Source of the DNA: CAMAPP01 sp046153685
Lineage (GTDB): Bacteria > Pseudomonadota > Alphaproteobacteria > CADEGL01
Assembly: GCA_046153685.1 (NCBI GenBank)
Contig: JBJXGH010000180.1
Coordinates: forward strand, 1 to 64,000
Length of the DNA: 64,000 bases
Direction: 5' to 3'
The translations under genes and the position numbers were made by a program. The notes under the pieces were generated by a model. That model saw only the letters and a list, made by a program, of their open reading frames with translations. It was not told the origin of the DNA and made no database searches. The first letter of the stretch is position 1. Each line of letters opens with the position of its first letter. Below are positions 52,147 through 59,369 of this stretch, one piece after another.

Positions 52147-52995
52147 CTAGGCGCGCCAGACCACGGGGAACAATTCGCTGTCGAGCGCGTCGCCGGGTTT
52201 CAGCGCATGGCCGGTGAAGCTGGGCGAGGTGCCCTCGGGCCGTTCGATATAGCGGACATCCTCGCCCGCGAATCGAAAGGTGGTGGCGCGCAAAGCCCTG
52301 CCCGTGGATTTGTTGCCGGGCGCGCCGTGCAGGGCGTAGCCGTGAAAGACGATGCAATCGCCCGGCTCCATCGCCCAGCGCAGAACATTCTCCGCCTCGG
52401 GCCCGGTTTCGAGATCGGGAATGTCCTTGGCGTCGGGTCGGTCGGGGGCCGCGAAATGCGCCGATTTGCCGCCGTCGCGGAAGCTCAGGCGCTTGAAGCG
52501 GCCCATGCGGTGCGAACCGCGATAGAAGGACAGCACGCTATCGAGCGGTGCCTCGTCGAGCGGCAGCCACACGCTTGCCACGGTGTCGCCCTCGACCGGC
52601 CAATAGGGCATGTCCTGGTGCCAGGGCGTCGGTTGATCGAGGCCGGGTGTGCGATAGAACACGCCGTCCCAGAGAAGATTTATCTTGCGCGACCGCGTAA
52701 AGCGCGCCGCCATTTCCGCGGCGCCCGATTCCCAGATGAAACGCCGGAACGCCGCGATGCGCGGCCAGCTGTACGAGACATTGAAGAACACGTTCGCCTG
52801 ACCCGGACCGCCCGCATACCAATGGGTGTCGGCGGCGGGATCGCTGCGCGATTGCTCCGCTCCCTCGCGCAATTCCGCGATCCAATCGGCGTCGAACGCG
52901 CCGCGCAAGCATACCGCGCCGTCGCGCCAGTACGCGGCGATGTCTTCATCCGTCGCCAGCCGCGCGGGCGAAAGCGGTCGCGCCGCCATGTTCAT
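52147..52995 (-). CDS. phytanoyl-CoA dioxygenase family Fe(II)/2-oxoglutarate oxygenase
   Basis: Double-stranded beta-helix oxygenase of 282 aa. The Fe facial triad is seen as HxD in TPWHQDMPYWPVEGD and the distal His in CIVFHGYALHGAPGN, with an Arg downstream in RALRATTFRF for 2-oxoglutarate. The N-terminus DIAAYWRDGAVCLRGAF is typical of PhyH proteins. Substrates of bacterial PhyH enzymes include ectoine (EctD) and many others; EctD-specific motifs were not recognised. It is divergent from the tandem EctC-like gene at 53233. Confidence 0.88.
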   Translation of the reverse strand: MNMAARPLSPARLATDEDIAAYWRDGAVCLRGAFDADWIAELREGAEQSRSDPAADTHWYAGGPGQANVFFNVSYSWPRIAAFRRFIWESGAAEMAARFTRSRKINLLWDGVFYRTPGLDQPTPWHQDMPYWPVEGDTVASVWLPLDEAPLDSVLSFYRGSHRMGRFKRLSFRDGGKSAHFAAPDRPDAKDIPDLETGPEAENVLRWAMEPGDCIVFHGYALHGAPGNKSTGRALRATTFRFAGEDVRYIERPEGTSPSFTGHALKPGDALDSELFPVVWRA

Positions 52996-53123
52996 GCCGC
53001 TTCTCCCCGAAGGCCTGTCGATCAGGCGACCGAATTATAGGGCCGAAACCGGACCGCCGCGAGAGCGCGCGTCGCGCCGCCTTGCCGGGGCGAGAGGGCG
53101 GATCGTTATCGTGCGGTTCCCGC

Positions 53124-53168
53124 GTCGCGTCACCCCCAGTCGCGTCACCCCCAGTCGCGTCACCCCGA
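53124..53168. repeat. 15-bp tandem repeat, three copies
   Basis: Unit GTCGCGTCACCCCCA at 53124-53138 and 53139-53153, then GTCGCGTCACCCCGA at 53154-53168 and a partial fourth (GTCGCG). It lies in the divergent gap between the PhyH-like and EctC-like genes, about 65 nt upstream of the latter's start. Confidence 0.85.
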
Positions 53169-53232
53169 GTCGCGCGGGATCGCACGGTGCGTCATAATCC
53201 CTGTCTTGGCGCAGGGGATGGGGGGAAACGAT

Positions 53233-54060
53233 ATGTTCATTCGCACGCTCGACGGGCTTCGGGCCGAGGGCCGGATCAAATCCCTGGTTGGCGACACCAC
53301 GCGCTCGGCGCGCTTTCTGGTGGCCGCGGACGGCTTGGGCTTTTCCTACAACGACAACCGGGTTGCCAAGGGTTCGGACACGAATCTTTGGTACAAGAAT
53401 CACTGGGAAGCCAATTACATCGTCGCGGGCGGCGCCGAGGTCACGGACTATGCCACCGGCCAGGTTCATGCGCTGGGGCCCGGCGATCTTTACACCGTCG
53501 GTCCGAACGACCGGCACCGCTTCCGCGTGACCGAGGATGAACACCATGTGAGCGTGTTCTGCCCGCCCTTGCGCGGCGACGAACGCCATGACGCAGATGG
53601 CGGGTACGAGGGCCACGCGCCCGGACCCAAGACCGCGCGGCGCATGTTCGTCAAACGCGGCGCGGAGATGCGTGCCGCCGGCCAGGAACTGATCTTCGCG
53701 GACGGCAAGGACCGGACGCTGCGGATGTTGACCCAGGCGGACGATCTCGGCTTCGGCTTCTCCGACGTGCACTTCACCGCCGGCGCCGATACCGTGATCT
53801 GGTTCAAGCACCATTGGGAGGCGAACCACATCCTCTCCGGCACGCTCGAGGTCACCGAATTGACCACGGGCAAGGTGCACCGGGTGGAGCCGGGCATGGC
53901 TTATAATGTCGGGCCCAAGGACCGCCACCGCCTGCACGCGCTTAGCGACGTGCACCTCATCAGCATTTTCTGCCCGGCCTTGCGCGGCGACGAAACCCAT
54001 GACGCGGACGGCTCGCTCTCGCCGAGCGGCCCCGTGCCGCCCGGCCCGAAGGGTGGCTGA
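53233..54060 (+). CDS. tandem EctC-like (ectoine-synthase-like) double cupin
   Basis: Protein of 275 aa made of two homologous cupin halves. In half one NHWEAN lies at 56-61 and LYTVGPNDRHR at 86-96; in half two HHWEAN lies at 193-198 and AYNVGPKDRHR at 223-233. Both halves end in a family-typical stretch, FCPPLRGDERHDADGGY and FCPALRGDETHDADG. The Glu/Tyr/His residues that bind iron in EctC are kept in both (E59/Y87/H95 and E196/Y224/H232). Single-domain EctC is about 130 aa, so this is a fusion or duplication. GGGGGA precedes the ATG at 53233. No ectA or ectB is nearby, so ectoine synthesis is not supported here. Confidence 0.85.
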   Translation: MFIRTLDGLRAEGRIKSLVGDTTRSARFLVAADGLGFSYNDNRVAKGSDTNLWYKNHWEANYIVAGGAEVTDYATGQVHALGPGDLYTVGPNDRHRFRVTEDEHHVSVFCPPLRGDERHDADGGYEGHAPGPKTARRMFVKRGAEMRAAGQELIFADGKDRTLRMLTQADDLGFGFSDVHFTAGADTVIWFKHHWEANHILSGTLEVTELTTGKVHRVEPGMAYNVGPKDRHRLHALSDVHLISIFCPALRGDETHDADGSLSPSGPVPPGPKGG

Positions 54061-54213
54061 AGAACCGGCCTCGCGGGGATTTGCGCTGGGTTACGGGTCG
54101 GGCGTGATCGAGGATCGGGCGCGGGTGCGCATCATTGGCCAGCGGCGCGCAAGCCGCGATTGGAATTTCGCAATCATCGAGAAATAAGGAAAAGAGAAAA
54201 GAAAGGAACTCCC

Positions 54214-54516
54214 ATGTTCGCACGCATCAATCGCTTCGAGGTCGCCGACAACAAGGAGGCCGAACTGACCGCTGCGTACCGCAAGACCATCGAGGTGGTG
54301 AAAGCCGAGCCCGGCTTTCTTGAAGCCGTACTGATGATCGAGCCAGGGACCCAACAGGCCGTGTCGGTCACGTTCTGGGACACGAAGGAAAACATGGAAC
54401 GCACGGGCAAGGCGGGCCAGGGCTCCATGCTCGAAAAAATCCTGCCCATCGTGCGGCCATTCCAAAAGGCCCCGCCTGTGCACAAGCACTACGAGGTCAA
54501 GTTGCGGATGAAGTAG
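54214..54516 (+). CDS. antibiotic-biosynthesis-monooxygenase (ABM) fold protein
   Basis: Small protein of 100 aa with the dimeric alpha-beta barrel ABM fold: MFARINRFEVADNKEAEL, GFLEAVLMIEPGTQQAVSVT, FWDTKENMERT. Members act as cofactor-free monooxygenases or as heme-degrading (IsdG-like) enzymes, but catalytic residues vary, so function is open. The ATG at 54214 has AAAGGA upstream. It lies 153 nt after the tandem cupin gene. Confidence 0.82.
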   Translation: MFARINRFEVADNKEAELTAAYRKTIEVVKAEPGFLEAVLMIEPGTQQAVSVTFWDTKENMERTGKAGQGSMLEKILPIVRPFQKAPPVHKHYEVKLRMK

Positions 54517-54868
54517 GGCTAGGGCGCGGGGTCGGGGCGGCGGAACCGGCCAGGCGTGTCCCCGACCGCCGCCGCTTGCAGCCAGGCGGGGCGATTGCGA
54601 CGCCGTCCGGTCACGCAGCGCGATCGGTAATCTGCCACCGGTTCGCGCCAAGCACGACATTCCGGCGATGCAAAGGGATGCCACGCCCGGTCGGGGGATC
54701 CGGTCGCGCGCTTTGCGCGCCGATCATCCCATTGCGCCGCCGTCCGGACAGGCGCGAACGCGGAACGGATTGTGCCGATCATTGGATGAAAGTTGGCGAT
54801 CGGATTGGCGTTCGGGCGCTGGTCACGGCCGTTGTTCTTCCATTGCTTGAGGGTATATTGCCGCGGCC
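54517..54868. other. intergenic region with GC-rich hairpin, no gene
   Basis: The 352-bp stretch contains no credible gene. A 7-bp inverted repeat GTCGGGG...CCCCGAC lies shortly after the ABM stop and may be a terminator stem, without a clear T-run. The end presumably carries the promoter of the DUF1007-NicO pair. Confidence 0.4.
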
Positions 54869-55489
54869 ATGTTCAAGCGGTCAATCTGGCAGAGGCGCGG
54901 CAGGTGTTGCTTCGCACTCTTCGGCCTCCTGCCGTTCATCCTCTGGAGCGCTCCCGCTTCCGCCCATCCCCATATCTGGATTGATGCTTCGGCGACCTTC
55001 ATCTTTGCCCAGGGCAGACTCACCGCGCTGCGCATGGAATGGGCCTTCGATCCCTTGTTCAGCGATTTCTTGCGCCAGAAATTCGATCCCAAGCGCACAG
55101 GGAAATTCGACGAGGCGACGCTGAACCAGATGAAGGTCGATCTCAACGGCGCGCGGGAGGACGGCTATTTCATCCATCTGCGCCTTGGCGATGCGCCCCA
55201 GAAGATCGATCGGCTCGCCGATTTCGCGGCGTCCTACCGCGACAAGCAGATAGTCTATCGTTTCGTCGTGCCGCTGGCCGCGCCGGCCGATCCCGTCGCC
55301 ACGCCGGTGACGCTCAAGCTCTACGATTCGTCGTTCTATGTGGACGTTGGGCTGGACAAGTCCGACCCCGTTCGCTTCGAAGGCGAACGGCCGGGGTGCG
55401 TGTTCGATATCCGCGAGGACAAGGCGAATCCGATCTATTTCGGCCTCGTCTTTCCTCAGCGCATCGAGCTCAAGTGCAAGAAGACATGA
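54869..55489 (+). CDS. DUF1007 family periplasmic protein linked to nickel/cobalt transport
   Basis: Exported protein of 206 aa. The signal peptide (CCFALFGLLPFILWSAPASA) is followed at once by the family motif HPHIWIDASATFIF and ends in a beta-rich domain (VYRFVVPLAAPADP, FYVDVGLDKSDPVRFEGERP). DUF1007 proteins are known beside NicO/RcnA-like transporters, and His-Pro-His near the mature N-terminus may bind metal. It is translationally coupled to the NicO gene by ATGA at 55486. Confidence 0.87.
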   Translation: MFKRSIWQRRGRCCFALFGLLPFILWSAPASAHPHIWIDASATFIFAQGRLTALRMEWAFDPLFSDFLRQKFDPKRTGKFDEATLNQMKVDLNGAREDGYFIHLRLGDAPQKIDRLADFAASYRDKQIVYRFVVPLAAPADPVATPVTLKLYDSSFYVDVGLDKSDPVRFEGERPGCVFDIREDKANPIYFGLVFPQRIELKCKKT

Positions 55490-56286
55490 GCCTGCCCCTT
55501 CTATCTGTCGCGGACGGAGGGCTATTGTCCTGGCTCGTCCGTTCCGCCATCGCCTTCCAGCGCGTCGCCAATGAGGAGATCGCGGCGCGCATGGGCGCCG
55601 TCGCCGATGGCGGGTCGGCCTCGGCCCTGCTCACGGCAATAGGTCTCGGATTGCTCTACGGCGCGATCCACGCCGCCGGGCCTGGGCACGGCAAGCTGGT
55701 GGTCGTCAGCTATTTTCTTGCCGAGCGGGCGGCCATCTGGCGCGGACTCCTCATGGGCGCGCAGATCGCATTTTTCCATGTCGTCTCCGCGGTCATCGTG
55801 GTCGGGCTCGCCGACGTCCTCATGCGCCAAAGCTTCGGTCGTCCGCCGGAGGAGATCGCGGGCGTCCGCATCGCCAGCTACGTCGCCATCATCTCCATAG
55901 GCCTCGCCCTTCTCGTTCGCGCGACCCTGCGCCTGCGTCACCGCCATGATCATGGCTGCCATCACGGCCATTCCCATGGCGGTCAAGGGCTGCTGGCGCT
56001 GGCCGTGGGCATGGTGCCCTGCACCGGCGCGGTGCTGGTGATGCTTTACGCCTTGGCGAACGGGATCGTCCTGGCGGGCATGCTAGTGACCATCGCCATC
56101 GGCATTGGCATGGCGGTGAGCATGGGCCTCATGGGGATCGCCGCCGTGGTGGCGCGCGCGGCCGCAAGCCGTTGGATCGAGCGCGGGGGCCGGCCCGTCT
56201 GGGGGAGCGTCATCGAGATCGCCGGCGCCCTGGCCGTCACGGCTCTGGGCGCTTTTTTGCTCGCAGGGACGATTCTTTCTCGGTAG
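55486..56286 (+). CDS. NicO/RcnA-like nickel/cobalt transporter
   Basis: Membrane protein of 266 aa with about six helices. The first signature HAAGPGHGKLVVVSYF and the second GMVPCTGAVLVMLYAL define the NicO family, and a His-rich cytoplasmic loop RHRHDHGCHHGHSHGG lies between them. The ATG at 55486 overlaps the DUF1007 stop. Import or efflux cannot be told; pairing with DUF1007 is seen in both settings. The end of the coding sequence runs into a 10-bp repeat (listed separately). Confidence 0.9.
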   Translation: MSLPLLSVADGGLLSWLVRSAIAFQRVANEEIAARMGAVADGGSASALLTAIGLGLLYGAIHAAGPGHGKLVVVSYFLAERAAIWRGLLMGAQIAFFHVVSAVIVVGLADVLMRQSFGRPPEEIAGVRIASYVAIISIGLALLVRATLRLRHRHDHGCHHGHSHGGQGLLALAVGMVPCTGAVLVMLYALANGIVLAGMLVTIAIGIGMAVSMGLMGIAAVVARAAASRWIERGGRPVWGSVIEIAGALAVTALGAFLLAGTILSR

Positions 56287-56343
56287 GTCAGGTCTTTCTC
56301 GGTAGGTCGGCCCCTCGGTAGGTCGGACCTTTCTCGGTAGGTC
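56280..56343. repeat. four copies of TCGGTAGGTC
   Basis: Exact copies begin at 56280, 56299, 56315 and 56334, at spacings of 19, 16 and 19 bp; two of the longer spacers are similar (AGG/GGA before TCTTTC/CCTTTC). The first copy contains the NicO TAG stop, so the repeat lies across the gene end. It could be an imprecise tandem duplication or a protein-binding array. Confidence 0.85.
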
Positions 56344-56465
56344 GGGCGAAAAAGCACGCGGGGGGGAAAACTCCAGCCTCGATCGCGGCGCCTCTTTTGC
56401 GACAATCGGGCTTGGAAAAACCGAGATACCGGAGGCACTAGGCCGGCCTACTACGCGCGTTCCGG

Positions 56466-56564
56466 TCAATCGCGGCCTGCCTGTGCGACCGAAACGCCGC
56501 GATCTTTGACCAGTCTAACCGCCTCGAGCTTGAACTCGCGGCTGAAGCTTCTTCTCTGCGCCAT
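56466..56564 (-). pseudogene. IS3-family OrfA N-terminal remnant
   Basis: Reading on the minus strand from the ATG at 56564 gives MAQRRSFSREFKLEAVRLVK then DRGVSVAQAGRD and a stop, an unmistakable start of an IS3-family OrfA helix-turn-helix transposase subunit. Everything after residue 32 is missing. The 54 bases from this start leftwards of the gene (56562-56615) resemble 57708-57761. Confidence 0.8.
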
Positions 56565-56615
56565 GATCGTCCTCCAGTTCCAGTGTGACACCTATCTTTG
56601 TGTCCACGGAACCCG
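56562..56615. repeat. IS3-like end, copy A of a diverged direct repeat
   Basis: Aligned without gaps to 57708-57761 this segment differs at about a fifth of positions; both contain GTGACA and GGAACCCG at matching places and both begin with the reverse of an ATG. It looks like the region upstream of orfA in an IS3-type element, present twice in the same orientation. Confidence 0.6.
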
Positions 56616-56652
56616 GAGCAGCCCAACCAGCTTGACGCGGTTGCTCATGTCA

Positions 56653-57192
56653 TCAGCCAGTAGACGGGGCGGTGCAACTGGCTCCGTTGCCACCCACGGG
56701 AACTGTATCCTCAGGTTCGCCGACCTCGAGAGGCTTCTCCACGAGTGTGCCGATGATGCTGCCAAGGGTCAGGTCGTCGACATGACCGAAGCGCTGAAAT
56801 CGGTGGAAACCGTTGCGGTCGATCACCACGAGCGTTGGCGTCCCCTGCATGTTGTAGGCGGTCATCGTCACCGGCAGACGGCCATCCTGCCGGTCGATGC
56901 CGATCGGGAAACTCAGGCGGTATTCATGAGCGAATGCGGTGAGGGCCGCGTGCGTACCTTGCACCTCGTGATGTTCGAAGACCGTGTGAAGACCGATCAC
57001 CGCGACATGGTCGCTCGGGAACACTTGAGCGATGCGCTGCGCTTGCGGCAAGCCGTGCGAGACGCAGCCTGGGCAAAGCATCTGGAAGGCTTCGATGATG
57101 AGGACGCGGCCTCGGAAGTCAGGAATGTCGAGGGACTTGTTGGCATTGAGCCATCCACTGGTCTGGAGTGGCGGCGCACGATGCGGGGTCAT
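56653..57192 (-). CDS. thioredoxin-fold protein (TlpA/redoxin-like)
   Basis: Protein of 179 aa with AhpC/TSA-Redoxin features: GWLNANKSLDIPDFRGRVLI, the active-site CxxC in FQMLCPGCVSHGLPQ, SFPIGIDRQDG and the cis-Pro region YNMQGTPTLVVIDRNG. No signal peptide was recognised, so it may be cytoplasmic. It lies between two IS3-type remnants and could have arrived as cargo; its codon use looks similar to its surroundings. The target is unknown. Confidence 0.83.
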   Translation of the reverse strand: MTPHRAPPLQTSGWLNANKSLDIPDFRGRVLIIEAFQMLCPGCVSHGLPQAQRIAQVFPSDHVAVIGLHTVFEHHEVQGTHAALTAFAHEYRLSFPIGIDRQDGRLPVTMTAYNMQGTPTLVVIDRNGFHRFQRFGHVDDLTLGSIIGTLVEKPLEVGEPEDTVPVGGNGASCTAPSTG

Positions 57193-57707
57193 GGTGGGCG
57201 GTTCCTTTTCGCCTGATGAAGGTCCGGGCTCCCCGAGGGAGGGCCAGGCTGGGTTCGGATCATGCCACCCGCTTCAACTGGACGGCTGGAAAATCGATCG
57301 GAACGTCCAGTGCCGTGAAATCGCGCCCAATCGTGACCCCGCCCGCGAAGCCATATAACGCATTGCATTGATTGCAGGATAGTCGAATTCGGTGAAGTCG
57401 CGTTTCGCGTCCAACCGCGACGCCTCCCAGCCACTCGATCCGATTGTTCCATCAACGAATTGGCGCCATCTGGTGGTGGGATCACGATTGGGCGCGATTT
57501 TATACCTTGTCGATCCGCTTCAATGTGGCCGACGCCGCGCGCCTCGGATGCTTCGACCGGTCCGTCGGCGTAGGGCCAGTTCATCCTACGTCGTCAGCTG
57601 CGCGAACCAAACACCGCGATCACTACGCGGGTCGTCCGTATTTCACAACGGTGTCGCCGTGCCGGCCGTTACGGATTGGCAATCCTGTATTTCACTCGTC
57701 GTCCAGC
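57193..57707. other. gene-free debris with an inverted repeat
   Basis: No credible coding sequence in this 515-bp stretch; frames on both strands are Arg/Ser-rich. It contains the 17-bp inverted repeat listed separately. Base composition is locally lower in GC than in the genes around, fitting mobile-element debris. Confidence 0.5.
57320..57498. repeat. MITE-like element with 17-bp inverted repeats
   Basis: The arm ATCGCGCCCAATCGTGA at 57320-57336 is the perfect reverse complement of 57482-57498, and partial matching continues on the outer and inner sides. The arms are separated by 145 nt without a gene. This shape fits a short non-autonomous transposable element or an IS end duplicated in inverted orientation. 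Confidence 0.55.
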
Positions 57708-57761
57708 CATGACCGTCTTCCAGCTCCAAAGTGACAGCTAGCTCGGTGTCCGTGGAACCCG
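57708..57761. repeat. IS3-like end, copy B of the diverged direct repeat
   Basis: Partner of 56562-56615 in the same orientation. On the minus strand the reading from the ATG at 57710 ends after 13 codons, so no OrfA survives here. Confidence 0.55.
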
Positions 57762-57963
57762 CCTGCCCGCTCCAGGCAATTTGGAGCAATTAGGGCTCTG
57801 TTGTATAAGTAAATAGGTAATTTTTGGGAACCGTTCGGGCATAAGCGGGTCATAACGCCAGACCGTTTCCGGGGCAGTCGCACCTCTTTCCCCCTTTTCT
57901 TTTTGGAGACGGCCAATTTCGAACGCCACGCATGCCTCGCTAGGACGCGGCATCGCGATCACG
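57762..57963. other. IS-terminus-like AT-rich DNA before the EamA gene
   Basis: After copy B the sequence turns AT-rich (GGGCTCTGTTGTATAAGT, then AAATAGGTAATTTTTGGG), which looks like an insertion-sequence end, though I cannot name the family. The frame of the EamA gene is open from 57856 but has no start codon before 57964. Confidence 0.4.
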
Positions 57964-58794
57964 ATGCTCGCGTGGTCGATCTTTCCGTCGCTCGATGCGA
58001 TCTCAAAGTTCCTTGCCGACGGCTATAATGTTTACTTCGTGCTGTGGGCCCGGTTCGCCGCCCAGCTCCTGGTCGGCGTGTTGATCGTGCTGCCGCGCGG
58101 CTTGATCGGCACGGCCCGAACGCCCTTTCTGAGCCAGCAGCTGCTTCGCTCCGGCGGCTTCACCGCCCACACCGTCATATTCATCCTGGGCATCCTCACT
58201 TTGCCGCTGGCCGAGGGCAGCGCCCTGCTTTTCACGGGGCCAATCATGCTGGCCGCGCTTTCGGTGCCTCTCCTGAACGAGCGGGTGGACCGCGCCACCT
58301 GGATCGCCGTGCTGGCCGGCTTCGCCGGTGCCATGGTCGTGATTCGCCCCGGCCTCGACTTCGCCAATTGGGGCGCCCTGCTGGTGCTGCTATCGACGCT
58401 CTGCTTCGTGCTTTACCAGATCGCCACGCGCTCGCTGGCGCAGCGCGAGAATCCCTACACGACTCTTCTTTACACGCCGGCGGTCGGCGCGGTCGCCCTG
58501 GGCCTGTGCTTGCCCTGGACCTGGTCGGCGCCCAGCATGCATGACGCCGCGTTGATGGGGCTGATGGGCCTGGTTGGCGCGGTGGGCCATTTGATGCTGA
58601 TCAAGGCTTATGAAAACGCAGGCGCTGCCCAGCTCGCGCCCTACAGCTACGTGCATATCCTTTCGGCGGCTCTGCTGGGATATGCCGTCTTCGGCGACGT
58701 GCCAGATCTGTGGGCCGCGGCCGGTGCCGCGATCATCGCAGTTAGCGGGCTGTGGCTGGCCTGGCGCAAGGGCGTCACGGGCCGAGTCGCCTAG
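57964..58794 (+). CDS. EamA/DMT-family transporter, possibly N-terminally trimmed
   Basis: Membrane protein of 276 aa with nine to ten helices arranged as two EamA repeats (LLFTGPIMLAALSVPLLNER, WIAVLAGFAGAMVVIRPG; then AQLAPYSYVHILSAALLGYA, AGAAIIAVSGLWLAWRKG). Metabolite or drug exporter by family. In-frame family-like residues (GRGIAIT) run directly upstream of the first available ATG, yet no start codon exists between the stop at 57853 and 57964. The original N-terminus was probably replaced by the IS-like DNA upstream. The protein may still function from 57964. Confidence 0.83.
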   Translation: MLAWSIFPSLDAISKFLADGYNVYFVLWARFAAQLLVGVLIVLPRGLIGTARTPFLSQQLLRSGGFTAHTVIFILGILTLPLAEGSALLFTGPIMLAALSVPLLNERVDRATWIAVLAGFAGAMVVIRPGLDFANWGALLVLLSTLCFVLYQIATRSLAQRENPYTTLLYTPAVGAVALGLCLPWTWSAPSMHDAALMGLMGLVGAVGHLMLIKAYENAGAAQLAPYSYVHILSAALLGYAVFGDVPDLWAAAGAAIIAVSGLWLAWRKGVTGRVA

Positions 58795-58816
58795 CTGATC
58801 CGGCGCCCGAATCGAC

Positions 58817-58939
58817 GTGACCGAAGCGGCGTATTGTCGCCGGCGCCGGGAGTATGGCGCGCTAAAGGTTGCGCGGGCGTCGCGGATGAAGGTGCTGGCG
58901 GAAAAAACTCGCGGCTTCACAAGTCGGTATCGAACTTGA
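58817..58939 (+). pseudogene. IS3-family OrfA middle fragment
   Basis: The frame reads VTEAAYCRRRREYGALKV and RASRMKVLAEK before running to a TGA at 58937. This corresponds to the VTEQTYYRWRREYGGLKV stretch of IS3-type OrfA. The matching next part of OrfA (LEADLSLEKQALKDIASG) is found 1.3 kb downstream at 60266. Confidence 0.7.
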
Positions 58940-59085
58940 CGCTGGGCGCACCAATCCTGAAATGAAGTGATTGACGAAAAGTTCAAAACTCCTCGCGGCG
59001 CCGTGCGTGGCGTATGATCGGCAGGCACCGTTCGACCCAGCGCAATCCCGCCCGGCCACGATTCGGCTAGCAACGCTTGTACGAG

Positions 59086-59278
59086 GTATTGAAGAAGCTC
59101 TTCGTCGTTCTCCAAGTATTGGTCACGGATTGCTCGCCGAAATACGGTGCCGCTGCTTGCGTTCTCGGAACATAAAACCACCATGCGCTGTCGATGGCGC
59201 AACAACCAAGTCGAGAATTCGCATCAGTTGACCCGGCGAAGAGAACGCAAGATGCAAGAATTCAAGAGCCCGGGCTCT
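59086..59278 (+). pseudogene. IS6-family-like transposase C-terminal fragment, frameshifted
   Basis: One frame reads VLKKLFVVLQVLVTD then KYGAAACVLGT and hits a stop; the next frame continues RWRNNQVENSHQLTRRRERK and MQEFKSPGS. The latter closely matches the conserved end of DDE transposases of the IS6 type (NNRVENSHQPTRRRERKMQ). The rest of the gene is gone. Confidence 0.72.
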
Positions 59279-59369
59279 GACCGACCCCCACCGAGTGTAA
59301 AATCGCCACTCAGGGAGTCATTATTGAAAGTGATTTTACAAGGGGGCGTTCCAACGGTAATTTTTCCGC

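Noticed and set aside
53124..53168. CRISPR-like array
   Set aside because: Units are contiguous without spacers and only 15 bp long; no cas genes in the window.
53233..54060. ectoine biosynthesis operon
   Set aside because: Only EctC-like domains are present; ectA, ectB and a recognisable ectD are missing from the window.
54517..54868. possible tRNA or small RNA gene in the gap
   Set aside because: No cloverleaf could be drawn; only a short GC stem is present.
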